Assembly (NCBI RefSeq): GCF_030283145.1
Contig: NZ_JASNWE010000003.1
Span: 186,001 to 250,000 of the forward strand
Length of the DNA stretch: 64,000 bases
From: Actinomadura xylanilytica
GTDB taxonomy: Bacteria > Actinomycetota > Actinomycetes > Streptosporangiales > Streptosporangiaceae
Reading direction: 5' to 3'
A program made the position numbers and the translations under genes. This document shows positions 26,342-34,394 of the stretch, in pieces. How positions within the stretch are numbered: position 1 is the first letter of the stretch; every line of letters begins with the position of its first letter. The notes beneath the pieces are model-generated. The model was given only the letters and a program-made list of their open reading frames with translations, searched no databases and had not been told where the DNA came from.

Positions 26342-27371
26342 GGCGGTGCCCCAAGGCGACGAGCTCACGGGGCGTCTGGACCTCGCGCCCGAGGTCCGGC
26401 TGGTCCCGGCCACGTTCCACGAGACCTACGGGTACGGGGCGACAGGCGTCTGGCGAGCTCCCGGCTCGCTGACGCTGCTGTCCGACGTCAACGCGAGCAT
26501 GACCGTGGCGGCGCGCTGGGGCACGATCGTCGCGACACACCCGCGCGAGGACGACACGGTCGAGCTGACGCTGATGAACATGCCGGTCGAGCGCGAACGG
26601 GTGGACCTCGCCGACCTCCGCCCCGGCGCGACCGAGCCGTGGGCGGCGCCCGCGCTGAGTGCGGCCTGGGCATTGCGCGCGGCCGGGCACCCGCTCCGCG
26701 GCGCAACGATGCTGGCGGGCGTCGACCTGCCCGAGGGCACGGGGCTCGCCGCTCCCACGGCGACTGCGTGCGCGGTGGCACTGGCGCTGCGCGACATGTA
26801 CGCGCCGACGCTTCCGCTGGGCACCCTGTCCGCTCTGGTGGACCGGGGGCTGCGCGCCTTCGGCGTGACGGGTGGGCGCGAGGCGGGCCGATGCCGCGCG
26901 ACGCTGCTCGGCCGTCCGGGCACGGCCTACCTGGACGACGGGCCGGACGGCACGCGCGCCCCGCTCGACCTGGAGGCCGCCGGGCTCCGGCTCGTCGTGG
27001 CCGACACGCAGAGGCGCGCGGAGTCGCTCCGGCCGGTGGTGGAACGCACACGGCTGAGGGAGGCGGCGACCCGTCTGCGCACCGGCGGCCCGGCCGCGCT
27101 GGGGGTGGAGCTCACGGCCGCCCACACCCGGCTGGTCGGCGCGGGCGTGCCGGTGCGCGAGCAGAACACCGTGGTCACGGCGGCCCTGGACGCGGGCGCG
27201 CTGGGCGGCCGGATGATCTGGGACGGCCCGGGCCGCCCGGTACTGCTGCTCGTCCGCGCGGAGGACCTGGGCCCGATCCGCACGGCCATCACGCAGGCAT
27301 GCACGTCCAGCGGCCTGCGATCGCCGCGCCTACTCACGGTGACCCCCTTCGGCCCGGCCACCCGAAAGTAG
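26334..27371 (+). CDS. GHMP-kinase-superfamily protein, galactokinase-like
   Basis: A 345-residue protein. RAPGSLTLLSDVNASM corresponds to the N-terminal galactokinase signature; LPEGTGLAAPTATACAVAL matches the phosphate-binding PxxxGLxSS loop, but with Pro-Thr-Ala instead of the usual Ser-rich stretch. The C-terminal ALGGRMIWDGPGRPVLLLV corresponds to the GAKMTGGGFGG region in degraded form. Kinase activity is therefore uncertain. It is the last gene of the overlapping operon (start overlaps the methyltransferase stop by eight bases). A sugar-1-kinase role feeding the UGT is the simplest guess; a non-catalytic homologue is the alternative. Confidence 0.7.
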   Translation: MAEAVPQGDELTGRLDLAPEVRLVPATFHETYGYGATGVWRAPGSLTLLSDVNASMTVAARWGTIVATHPREDDTVELTLMNMPVERERVDLADLRPGATEPWAAPALSAAWALRAAGHPLRGATMLAGVDLPEGTGLAAPTATACAVALALRDMYAPTLPLGTLSALVDRGLRAFGVTGGREAGRCRATLLGRPGTAYLDDGPDGTRAPLDLEAAGLRLVVADTQRRAESLRPVVERTRLREAATRLRTGGPAALGVELTAAHTRLVGAGVPVREQNTVVTAALDAGALGGRMIWDGPGRPVLLLVRAEDLGPIRTAITQACTSSGLRSPRLLTVTPFGPATRK

Positions 27372-27546
27372 CCGCCGACCGCTCACCGCACCACCACAAC
27401 GCCGGTCCTCCTCACTGCTCGGTCTTGGCGGAGTACGCGAGTCGAATCCGACAAATGATCCGTATCTCATTTATCGAAAGACGTTCATGTCCGACCTCCC
27501 CGACCTCTCCGCCAAGCCCACATCACCTATCTGCGTTTCCCGAGAG

Positions 27547-27861
27547 TCAGGCGCCCGGGGCGCGGACCTGCCGGCAGTCCTCGCCCCGAACCCACAGGGA
27601 ACCTTCGGCCCAGCCGCTCCGGCAGTGGAACGCCTTCCGGGTGTCGCGGTCGACGATGACGAAGTCCTGGATCGGGCCCCAGTGCTCGTTCCCGCAGTCA
27701 CGCCCGAACACGGTGGGGAGTTCTGCTTCTACCAGCGCGCAGCGGATGACCCTCGGGGCGCGTGCCTCGGCGGCCTGTGCGGAGGGGGCGACGGGGACGG
27801 TCAGGGTGAGCGCCGCGGCGGCGGCCACGGCCAGACCGGTGAACGCGGTACGGGTGATCAC
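27547..27861 (-). CDS. Small secreted protein, unknown function
   Basis: A 104-residue precursor with a clear signal peptide (basic start, GLAVAAAAALTLTVPV, cleavage after AQAA). The mature domain of about 75 residues has four Cys (IRCALV, GRDCGN, FHCRSG, GEDCRQ), probably two disulfides. The GTG start at 27861 is supported by AGGGG seven bases upstream. It converges on the PKS operon, and 175 bases separate the two stops. No family recognised. Confidence 0.8.
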   Translation of the reverse strand: MITRTAFTGLAVAAAAALTLTVPVAPSAQAAEARAPRVIRCALVEAELPTVFGRDCGNEHWGPIQDFVIVDRDTRKAFHCRSGWAEGSLWVRGEDCRQVRAPGA

Positions 27862-28045
27862 GGGTGATCCCCTTTCTGCGGCCTCGGGATTGCACTCCCA
27901 TAAATCTCACCGTTCACACCCATTCAACTACTCTTAGTCTCGGCCACTTGGGTTCGCCACCTGTGGTGAGCGGTGCCGGTCGGTGCGGCGTGGGCGTCCA
28001 TCACGCCCCGGCAGCCTGACCCGGTCGGCGGGCGTCTGAGCAGCA
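27862..28045. other. Intergenic region 27862-28045
   Basis: It holds the promoter of the minus-strand secreted protein. The AT-richer patch around 27896-27945 is the likely promoter area. I see no gene. Confidence 0.35.
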
Positions 28046-28082
28046 AAAACCGCCACACCCTTCTGGAGGGTGTGGCGGTTTT
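28046..28082 (-). terminator. Strong hairpin terminator
   Basis: A perfect 15-bp stem (28046-28060 with 28068-28082) closes a 7-base loop. The outer four pairs are A/T, so a transcript from either strand ends in U residues. It lies 3' of the 28138-28329 minus-strand gene and is probably its terminator; it could act in both directions. Confidence 0.88.
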
Positions 28083-28137
28083 CGTCATGCCTGAGTTGCG
28101 AGCGCGCGCCGACTTTGCGGCGGCACGGCCGGTCGCG

Positions 28138-28329
28138 CTAGCCGATGACCGTGTAGCCGTCGTACGCTCCGCCGACGCAGACTCCGAAGTAATCGTTGAC
28201 GCCGCCGCCGATCCTGCATTCCAGGGCAGTGACTGTCCGGTACGGAATGGTCGGTGCCGCAGTGGCCGGTACCGCAGTGATCACGGTCGCGATCACAGCC
28301 GCGATCGAGGCGATGAGGATACGTCTCAT
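28138..28329 (-). CDS. Very small secreted protein (63 aa)
   Basis: ATG at 28329 lies eight bases after AGGAGAG (a TTG six bases earlier is possible). The N-terminus RRILIASIAAVIATVITAVPATAA is a signal peptide, leaving about 38 residues with two Cys (ALECRIGG, FGVCVGG) and several Gly, as in many small exported actinomycete peptides. Followed by the terminator at 28046. Function unknown. Confidence 0.72.
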   Translation of the reverse strand: MRRILIASIAAVIATVITAVPATAAPTIPYRTVTALECRIGGGVNDYFGVCVGGAYDGYTVIG

Positions 28330-28504
28330 GATCAACGCTCTCCTTGGTGATGCTCAGTGGCTGGGTGCAACGTGGAGTCGTTCAGCCGTTGTGGGTCGGC
28401 GACGTTCGCAGACCCCAGGGGAGGCGGCCCATGTCGCCTGTGGACGGGGTGGGCACACAGCCAGCCCGCTGGACTGGCGATGTGCCACTGCATTCGCCGG
28501 TCGG

Positions 28505-28654
28505 TCAGGCCCGGGTGCTGAAGTCGTCGCACAGCCGGGTGAGGCCCCAGTGGTAGATGGTGCAACTGCCGGCCTGGTAGATCGGCGCTTCCGAGGGCAC
28601 CAGGTTCAGGGCGGTGATGTCGAGGGCACCGGCGTCGCGGGGCTCGTTGCCGCG
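28505..28654 (-). other. In-frame 49-codon extension directly after the XRE stop
   Basis: The frame of the XRE regulator continues past its TAA for 49 sense codons to TGA. The peptide is protein-like (LDITALNLVPSEAPIYQAG, then CTIYHWGLTRLCDDF) but has no ATG. It may be a lost C-terminal domain behind a nonsense codon, a remnant of another gene, or chance. The rest of 28330-28654 shows no gene. Confidence 0.3.
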
Positions 28655-29950
28655 TTACCGCCTTCTCAGGAGGGCGGTCAGCTCCCGCGCGCCCGCCACG
28701 CGGCCATGACGCGCCACGACCTGCTGCGCCATCGCACGGATCGCAGGCCGGTCACGCACCTCCCCGGCCGCCTCACGCGACGCGGCCAGCAGCCGCTGCG
28801 CCGTCTGTTCGGGGCGGCCTCGCAGCCACCACGCCCGCGCCATGTCCGTGTGCAGCCGGGCGCGCCTCTCCGGCGTGGCGAACATCGCGGGCTTGAGCTC
28901 GTGGCCCACGGCCAGAGCCTTCTCGGGGTCGCCCAACGCCCAATGAACGCTGACCTCATACAGTGCGACCTGGGGGCTGTCGATCCTGGTCCGTCGACCA
29001 AGGGCAGGAGTGCCTTGGGGGAGCGAGCGTGCCGCGGCCCGCGCGTCCTGAATCATGTCCAGGGCTCGGTTATCCCCGGCCTGCGCCGTGTTGTAGGCGC
29101 TGGTGCACAGCATCTGGGCATACGCGGCAGCATGCTCTGGGGTGGGCAGCCCAGCGGCGTGGATCCGCTCGGCCGCCTGCAATGTGACCTGCTCGGCGAT
29201 GCGGGGCCGGTCTTCGTGCCGCAGCACGACGCCGAGGGTCCGCGCCGCTGCAGCCTGAGCCAGGACGTCCTCTGAACGGGCGGCGAACAGCGTTGCCCGA
29301 TCGGCCGTGATGCGAGACTGCGGGCCCATACCGATCTTGTTGAGGGCCTCGGCGGCGAGATCATAGGCCGACGCGACCAGCACATACCCGGCTCGGTCGT
29401 CGCTCTGCTCGGCGGCCTGGTGCGCGGCGGCGAGCAACTCGGGCAGACTCCGTACGAGGGCGCTTAGATCACCGGTGTCCCATCTCCGGCGGGCTCGTGT
29501 GAGGAGCGACGCGATCCGCTGTGGTGTCGCCGCGCCCTGCACCTCGGGGAGGACTGCCAGCGCGTCGTCGACTTGGAGGAGAGCGGACATTGGGACGGCG
29601 AGGCCAGCGGCGGCGAGCAGTGAGCGACGGTGCATGGGATCATCCTCCGGGGCTGCGGCCACAGACGCCACCACCGTAACTGCCGGGCACTGTCCGATCC
29701 CTACAAGCTGGGCGAATACCTCGGCCGGGATCTCCAAACGGTTGGCCACGACCCGCGCTTTCACAAGGTCTCGGGTCGCTGCGCTGGTCTCCAGGCGGGA
29801 GATCGTGGACCGGGAGTACCCCACCGCCTGCCCGAGATCGGCTTGCCGCCAGCCCTGATGTTCGCGGGCCATGCGGATCACCCCGCCGAGATCCCGTGCA
29901 TCGACCAGGGCTTGCACTACAGGCGACTGCCAGAAGTGCTCTGAAGACAT
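28655..29950 (-). CDS. XRE-family regulator with TPR-like sensor region
   Basis: 431 residues. The N-terminal helix-turn-helix (REHQGWRQADLGQAVGYSRS then TISRLE, residues about 28-55) is a standard Cro/C1-type domain. The remainder is Ala-rich helical repeats with TPR character, typical of actinomycete regulators such as those next to ATP-grasp RiPP loci. ATG at 29950 is preferred over the adjacent GTG because GAGG lies six bases upstream. It is divergent from the RiPP precursor gene, and palindromes in the shared 186-base gap are probable operators. Confidence 0.9.
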   Translation of the reverse strand: MSSEHFWQSPVVQALVDARDLGGVIRMAREHQGWRQADLGQAVGYSRSTISRLETSAATRDLVKARVVANRLEIPAEVFAQLVGIGQCPAVTVVASVAAAPEDDPMHRRSLLAAAGLAVPMSALLQVDDALAVLPEVQGAATPQRIASLLTRARRRWDTGDLSALVRSLPELLAAAHQAAEQSDDRAGYVLVASAYDLAAEALNKIGMGPQSRITADRATLFAARSEDVLAQAAAARTLGVVLRHEDRPRIAEQVTLQAAERIHAAGLPTPEHAAAYAQMLCTSAYNTAQAGDNRALDMIQDARAAARSLPQGTPALGRRTRIDSPQVALYEVSVHWALGDPEKALAVGHELKPAMFATPERRARLHTDMARAWWLRGRPEQTAQRLLAASREAAGEVRDRPAIRAMAQQVVARHGRVAGARELTALLRRR

Positions 29951-30018
29951 CACGCCTCACTTAGGGCGCGCGAGGGTCATCCCCACGGTACGCGTGACGA
30001 TGCCGCTCCCCACAGTGA

Positions 30019-30053
30019 TGTGCAGAATCTGCACACGGGTGCAAGTCCTGCAC
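30019..30053. promoter_or_regulatory. Two tandem palindromic operator candidates
   Basis: TGTGCAG-AAT-CTGCACA (30019-30035) is a perfect 7-bp inverted repeat and GTGCA-AGTCC-TGCAC (30039-30053) a second one sharing the TGCAC core. They lie in the divergent intergenic region between the XRE regulator and the RiPP precursor, about 85-120 bases before the precursor start. Binding by the XRE protein is inferred from position and dyad symmetry. Confidence 0.6.
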
Positions 30054-30136
30054 ACGATCACGGATTCGGGTCACTCCCGCGGTGCACTGGGCTCGACGGT
30101 GCCACCGCAGGCGCCGCGGACACCCAGGAGGTCCCC

Positions 30137-30337
30137 ATGACCCCGTACGGGCTCATCCATCAGCAGTCGCTCGACCCGGCGTTCACCACCCCGCCGCCGA
30201 ACCTGACGTACTGCCCGGTCCGGCAGCAGACCCTCGCCAACGGGGTCCCGTTGGCCGCGCAGCCCGACCTGCTGCAGGCGTACTCGGTCACGTGGGGCAC
30301 CACCGACAAGGACAACAAGACCGACGCGGGCGGCTGA
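30137..30337 (+). CDS. tgmA: ATP-grasp-modified RiPP precursor peptide
   Basis: A 66-residue peptide with AGGAGG five bases before its ATG. The leader contains MTPYGL, similar to the PWGL-type recognition segment of precursors paired with ATP-grasp maturases of the SAV_5884 kind, and a conserved-looking FTTPPPNLTYCPVRQQTLANG. The C-terminal TWGTTDKDNKTDAGG has the Thr/Asp/Lys content expected for ester or amide side-chain links made by these ligases. The maturase begins three bases after its stop. The class assignment rests on the gene pair; the modified residues are unknown. Confidence 0.78.
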   Translation: MTPYGLIHQQSLDPAFTTPPPNLTYCPVRQQTLANGVPLAAQPDLLQAYSVTWGTTDKDNKTDAGG

Positions 30338-30340
30338 CCC

Positions 30341-31324
30341 GTGAACCGCGGCGCGGTGCTGATCCTCACCGACACCGAAGACCACACCACCGACCTCATC
30401 GTCCACGCCCTACAGGAGCGTGACGCGCATGTCGTCCGCCTCGATCCCGGCGCCGGACCGCTCAACATCGACGCCCGCCTCGAGGAAGGCCGGTGGGTGG
30501 GCGAGGTCGGGGACCAGCACCGTGCCGCGCGGCTCACCGATGTGGTGTCGGTGCTCTGGCGCTGGCCGGGAACACCATCAGGTCATCCCGCGATCACCAG
30601 CCAGGCAGCGCGGGCGTGGGCGGCACGCGAGGACGCCCTCTCGATCCTGGGAGTGCTGCGGACGCTGCCGGTCAGGTGGATCAACCACCCGGCGAGGATC
30701 AGCGTCGCCAACGACAAACCAGACCAGCTACTGACCGCCCAGGCGTGCGGGCTCGCCGTGCCCCCGACGCTGATCACCAGCAGCGGCGTTACGGCACGGG
30801 AGTGGATCCGGCGCAGGCCGGCTGGCGCCCGCGTGCTGTACAAGGCACAGCACGCCCAGGGCGCCGACCCCGACGCGATGGTCACCGCGGGGATCGCGGA
30901 GGCGGCCTCGGTCCCCGACCTGCTCGCCGCGGCGTCGTGCTTCCAGGAGGTCATCCCCGGCCGGTCGATACGGCTCACGGTCGTTGGACCGAAGATGTTC
31001 GCCGTGGAGATCTCCGGCACCGACCTGCTCGACTAGCGGCCGGTCCAAGACCGCCTCACCTTCACCCCCGTCCCGATCCCCGCCCGGATCGCGGCCGCCG
31101 CAGCCGCCTACCTTCACCGGTACGGACTGGAGTACGGAGCATTCGACTTCATCGCCGGCCCGGACGGGTGGGTGTTCCTCGAATGCAATCCGTCCGGAAT
31201 GTTCGGGTTCGTCGAGCTCCAGTCGGGCCTACAGATCACTGCCGCGTTCGCTGACCTGCTGCTCACTGTCGGGCAACGAATAGCTGATGCGACTCGGAAT
31301 CATGCCCGTCCGATGAAACAGTGA
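30341..31324 (+). pseudogene. tgmB: ATP-grasp RiPP maturase interrupted by one amber codon
   Basis: The frame encodes a 327-residue ATP-grasp ligase but has TAG at codon 232 (31034-31036). Upstream is the N-terminal domain and the first half of the grasp (WINHPARISVANDKPDQLL, RVLYKAQHAQGAD). Downstream, still in frame, is FDFIAGPDGWVFLECNPSG, whose Glu-x-Asn ligates the catalytic Mg ions. The first part alone lacks these residues and cannot be active. The local sequence DLLD-stop-RPV suggests a Trp codon (TGG to TAG). No frameshift or deletion is seen, so the lesion is recent or is suppressed. It should ligate side chains of the peptide encoded just upstream. Confidence 0.85.
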
Positions 31325-31328
31325 GGGA

Positions 31329-31871
31329 ATGGCGACTATGACGACGGTACGGACGTTCTTTGCCCCGCACACCCGCCTCCGCGAGCCCTTCCTGGACGCG
31401 CAGCGGGACTACGCCGCCGTTGACGGCTGGCCGGACGCCGACGGCCTCACCCGCCACGACCTGGAAGCCGGCGACTTCACGTACCTGTCGGAGAACCTTC
31501 GCCAGGGGACCTTCCCGCGCCCTGGCGTGCGCCCCGGCACCGCCGGCATGGAGTCATGGTGGTGCGAGACCAGCACTGACGGCCAGCCCGAGATGCTCGG
31601 CCGCCTCTGCATTCGGCACTACCTCGTCCCGGTCCTCCACCACGTCGGCGGACAGGTCTGGTTCTCGATCCGGCCGTCCCGTCGCGGCGAGGGCCTCGGC
31701 GCCGAGCTGCTGCGGGACGCTCTGCCGCGTATCCGCGCCCACGTCGAACGCCCCACCCTCATCGTTGCCGTGAGCAACACTGCTGCTCGGATCACGATCG
31801 AGCGCGTCGGCGGAGAACGTGTGTGGGAGCGGCACGGGCGGGTCGCCTACGAGCTGGAGACTCAGGGTTAG
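31329..31871 (+). CDS. GNAT-family N-acetyltransferase
   Basis: 180 residues with the acetyl-CoA-binding RPSRRGEGLGAELLRDAL (motif A, R/Q-x-x-G-x-G/A form) preceded by VWFSI and followed by IVAVSNTAARITIER. The fold resembles small-molecule GNATs. ATG at 31329 (or 31338) follows the maturase stop by four bases, so it is in the RiPP operon. It could acetylate the peptide or provide self-resistance; neither is shown by sequence. Confidence 0.85.
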   Translation: MATMTTVRTFFAPHTRLREPFLDAQRDYAAVDGWPDADGLTRHDLEAGDFTYLSENLRQGTFPRPGVRPGTAGMESWWCETSTDGQPEMLGRLCIRHYLVPVLHHVGGQVWFSIRPSRRGEGLGAELLRDALPRIRAHVERPTLIVAVSNTAARITIERVGGERVWERHGRVAYELETQG

Positions 31872-31905
31872 CAGGCGGGCTGGCCAGGCCCCACGGTATG
31901 CGAGA

Positions 31906-31932
31906 GCCCCGCTCACCTCGGGTGGGCGGGGC
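31906..31932 (+). terminator. Hairpin after the GNAT gene
   Basis: A 12-bp GC-rich stem with one G-T pair (31906-31917 with 31921-31932) and a 3-base loop, followed by ATTTC. Located 35 bases after the GNAT stop; probable terminator of the RiPP operon. Confidence 0.65.
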
Positions 31933-31959
31933 ATTTCGCGCGCTGCATCGGATGGTGCC

Positions 31960-31994
31960 GCGGCCCCGGGCGCGCGCCGTCAACCCGGGGCCGC
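31960..31994 (-). terminator. Hairpin after the 67-aa gene
   Basis: A perfect 11-bp stem (31960-31970 with 31984-31994) just 3' of the minus-strand gene that ends at 32000. There is no long U tract, as is common in high-GC actinomycetes. Probable terminator. Confidence 0.6.
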
Positions 31995-31999
31995 GGAGT

Positions 32000-32203
32000 T
32001 TATCGGTTGACCAGCCGTTCGGCCGCGATCAGCCGAGGGTCGCCGTCCTCGTCGGGGGCGATGAAGAACTTGCGGACCCGGCCGTCGGGGGCGACGCCGC
32101 GCCACCACCCGCCCGCTTCGCGCAGCAGCGTCCCGGCGATCTGGTCGTCCTGGTCGCGGAGGAAGTAGACGCCGTCAGCGCCGCTCAGCCGGTATTCCGT
32201 CAT
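32000..32203 (-). CDS. Small conserved-type hypothetical protein (67 aa)
   Basis: ATG at 32203 follows GGGAGG at a good distance. The protein is a compact acidic/aromatic beta-type sequence (YFLRDQDDQIAG, WWRGVAPDGR) without signal peptide. I recognise no family. A strong hairpin lies just upstream of its ribosome-binding site. It is in tandem with the 169-aa gene upstream. Confidence 0.7.
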   Translation of the reverse strand: MTEYRLSGADGVYFLRDQDDQIAGTLLREAGGWWRGVAPDGRVRKFFIAPDEDGDPRLIAAERLVNR

Positions 32204-32218
32204 CGCTGCCTCCCTCAA

Positions 32219-32268
32219 GCGCGGCCGGTGCTCCCCCAAGCGGCGGGGGTGTGGAGCACCGGCCGCGC
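32219..32268 (-). terminator. 16-bp perfect hairpin between two minus-strand genes
   Basis: 32219-32234 pairs perfectly with 32253-32268 around an 18-base loop. It follows the 169-aa gene and ends three bases before the GGGAGG site of the 67-aa gene. It can be a terminator, an attenuator or an RNA-processing site. There is no T run on the minus-strand exit side. Confidence 0.5.
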
Positions 32269-32400
32269 GATCCCCCACCCGGCCGGACGGATTCCCCAGT
32301 CCGCCGACCGGGCATCGGGCCGCACGACCCCCGCGCGGGCCGTGCGACATCGGGCGGGCACGGGGGGTTGCTCCCCGGAATGGTTCCGCCGCGCCCACGT

Positions 32401-32910
32401 TCATCGGTGGGCCCGCAGCTTGGACCGCAGTGCCTCGGGGCTGCTGGCGGACAGGTCGGAGTCGCGGTTCAGGATGGTGCTCGTCGGTGCGCCGCGGCTC
32501 GCCCACCACCGGCGCCCGTCCTCGGTCTCGGTGTCGGTGATGGTCCAGTCAGGGAACTCCGCGCGGACCTCGGCCACCGCCCGCTCCGCGCTCGCGGCGG
32601 CGCCGGCATGCGCGTCCCCGCCCCGCCGCAACGCACCCTTCACCGTCGTGATCGCCTCGAACGGCCTGTCAGCCTCACACAGCCAGATCCCACCCGCCCA
32701 CGTAAACCACCACCGGTCCCAATCACCGTCCCGCCGACGGCAATCGAGCCGGACACCCCGGCCGTCCGGCCCGTCCGCCACCCGAAGCAGCCCACTCTTG
32801 ATCTCGGCCGTGAAGCCCTGGCCGCGGAACGCGACCCCAAGGCTTGCCAGGAGGGCGGGACCGTCGGGCTCGGGTAGCTCCGCCGTGTCGTCTGAGCGAG
32901 TCGTGATCAT
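32401..32910 (-). CDS. Hypothetical protein (169 aa) divergent from XRE-type regulator
   Basis: ATG at 32910 chosen as the first Met of the frame with coherent composition. The sequence has a Trp-rich central sheet (DWDRWWFTWAGGIWLCE) followed by a helical Ala-rich stretch and a basic C-terminus, with no signal peptide. Such proteins often sit beside helix-turn-helix/TPR regulators in actinomycete genomes, as here; their role is unknown. Confidence 0.7.
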   Translation of the reverse strand: MITTRSDDTAELPEPDGPALLASLGVAFRGQGFTAEIKSGLLRVADGPDGRGVRLDCRRRDGDWDRWWFTWAGGIWLCEADRPFEAITTVKGALRRGGDAHAGAAASAERAVAEVRAEFPDWTITDTETEDGRRWWASRGAPTSTILNRDSDLSASSPEALRSKLRAHR

Positions 32911-33004
32911 CGTGACCGTCCTGTGCGATGCGGGTTGTGATCCGGTCACGCTCAGCGAACACCCCGCGTAGGGTCGCCCGACAGGTGACAATGACGGAGA
33001 AGGG

Positions 33005-33026
33005 CCCGGACACGACCCTGTCCGGG
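33005..33026. promoter_or_regulatory. 8-bp inverted repeat in divergent promoter region
   Basis: CCCGGACA-N6-TGTCCGGG lies 29 bases before the XRE-type gene start and within the 144-base gap to the divergent 169-aa gene. It is a candidate operator or short hairpin in the 5' leader. Confidence 0.45.
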
Positions 33027-33054
33027 GTTGCCCGGTCAGCGAATGGTGCACGCA

Positions 33055-34317
33055 ATGACCGATCGACTACGGCCTCCGTGGGCTGCTCGGCTACGGGCAG
33101 AACGGACGGCACGCAGATGGTCCCAACCAGACATGGCCCGTGAACTCCACAAGGCGAACGGCTCGCCGTACCCGCCGCTGGAGTCCCTCGTACGGCAGAT
33201 CCGAGGCTGGGAACGAGGAGATCACCGGCCCGACGAACGAACCCGCGGCCTGTACGCCGCCGCGTTCGACACCCCGGAGATCGACCTGTTCGACATCCCC
33301 CGCGACATCGACGACCTCTCCGCGGCCGTGCTGTTCGGCGTTGTCGAGACCCGGGGCGAACGCGGACGCCCGGTCGGCGCCGACTACGTCCAGACGATCC
33401 GCGAGACGAACCAGCACCTGATCAGCCTGGACAGCCTGTACGGCGGAAACGATCTCCTACCGCTCAGCCTGCGAATCTTCCGGGCCGCGCACGCCAAGCT
33501 CGCCACCGGCCACCACGAACGAGCCATCGAACGCGACCTGGAGGCAGCGACCGGCGAGACCGCCGAGGTGACCTCGTGGATCGCCCATGACGCGGACAAG
33601 CAGCACACCGCGCGGCAGGTCATCCACGAGGCGCTCCTCCTGTCGCGCCTGGCCGGCGACCGCAGCATGGAGCTTTTCAACATGTCGCACCTCGCCCTGC
33701 TGGCGCTGCACCTGAGGCGATCCCGGGAGGCGCTCAGGCTCTGCGAGGACATGCAGGACGACCAGCGGATGCCGCCGCGCGTCCACGCCCTGTTCGACCT
33801 GCGGCGCGCGCGGGCGCTGGCCCAGATGGGCGACCGACCCGCCGCGTTCGCCGCCCTCGACCACGCCACCGGCGCCGTAACCGCGAGCATCACCGCCCGC
33901 GACCCGAAATGGACGTGGTGGCTCGACGGGGCCGAGCTCGCCTGGCATCGCGGGATGCTCCACGTGGAGCTCGGCGAGTGGGACCCGGCGATCACGGCTA
34001 TCACCGAGTCGGCGTCCGGCCGGACGAACGCCCGCCGGCGGGCGTCCACGCGGACCCGCGCCCGGTACAACGATCTGGCCCAACTGCTGGAGGTGCTGGT
34101 TCACATAGAGGCGTGGAACGAGGCCGAGCCGGTGCTGATCGAGGTGCTCGACCAGGCCGCGGAGGTCGGCTCGGCGCGGACGACCAACATCCTCACGGGC
34201 GTGGTAGACGGCATCGTTCGGCGGCGCGGGCCGTCCGTGATCGTGGACGCAGCGATGGATCTGCGGCGCCTTCTCGACGTAGTCGACCCTGCCGACGATT
34301 CGGCAGGGCTACGCTGA
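33055..34317 (+). CDS. XRE-type regulator with helical repeat domain
   Basis: 420 residues. Residues 9-60 form a helix-turn-helix (LRAERTARRWSQPDMAREL, then SLVRQIRGWERG), a Cro/C1-like variant common in actinomycetes. The rest is TPR-like (LARQMGDRPAAFAALDHA type repeats, HRGMLHVELGEWDPAITA). ATG at 33055 gives the usual start before RPPWAARLRAER. Likely autoregulated through the palindrome at 33005. Confidence 0.85.
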   Translation: MTDRLRPPWAARLRAERTARRWSQPDMARELHKANGSPYPPLESLVRQIRGWERGDHRPDERTRGLYAAAFDTPEIDLFDIPRDIDDLSAAVLFGVVETRGERGRPVGADYVQTIRETNQHLISLDSLYGGNDLLPLSLRIFRAAHAKLATGHHERAIERDLEAATGETAEVTSWIAHDADKQHTARQVIHEALLLSRLAGDRSMELFNMSHLALLALHLRRSREALRLCEDMQDDQRMPPRVHALFDLRRARALAQMGDRPAAFAALDHATGAVTASITARDPKWTWWLDGAELAWHRGMLHVELGEWDPAITAITESASGRTNARRRASTRTRARYNDLAQLLEVLVHIEAWNEAEPVLIEVLDQAAEVGSARTTNILTGVVDGIVRRRGPSVIVDAAMDLRRLLDVVDPADDSAGLR

Positions 34318-34339
34318 GAAGCGCGTGCACCACACGCTT

Positions 34340-34379
34340 GACGCCCCGCCACCTCACCGCGTGTGAGGGGCGGGGCGTC
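34340..34379. terminator. Shared hairpin between convergent genes
   Basis: 34340-34350 pairs with 34369-34379 (11 bp, GC-rich) between the stop of the XRE-type gene and the stop of the minus-strand lipoprotein. It can serve both directions. Confidence 0.75.
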
Positions 34380-34394
34380 GGTCTCGTTCGAGGG

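Noticed and set aside
27487..27867. 126-aa plus-strand frame over the small secreted gene
   Set aside because: The minus strand has a signal peptide, paired Cys and a ribosome-binding site.
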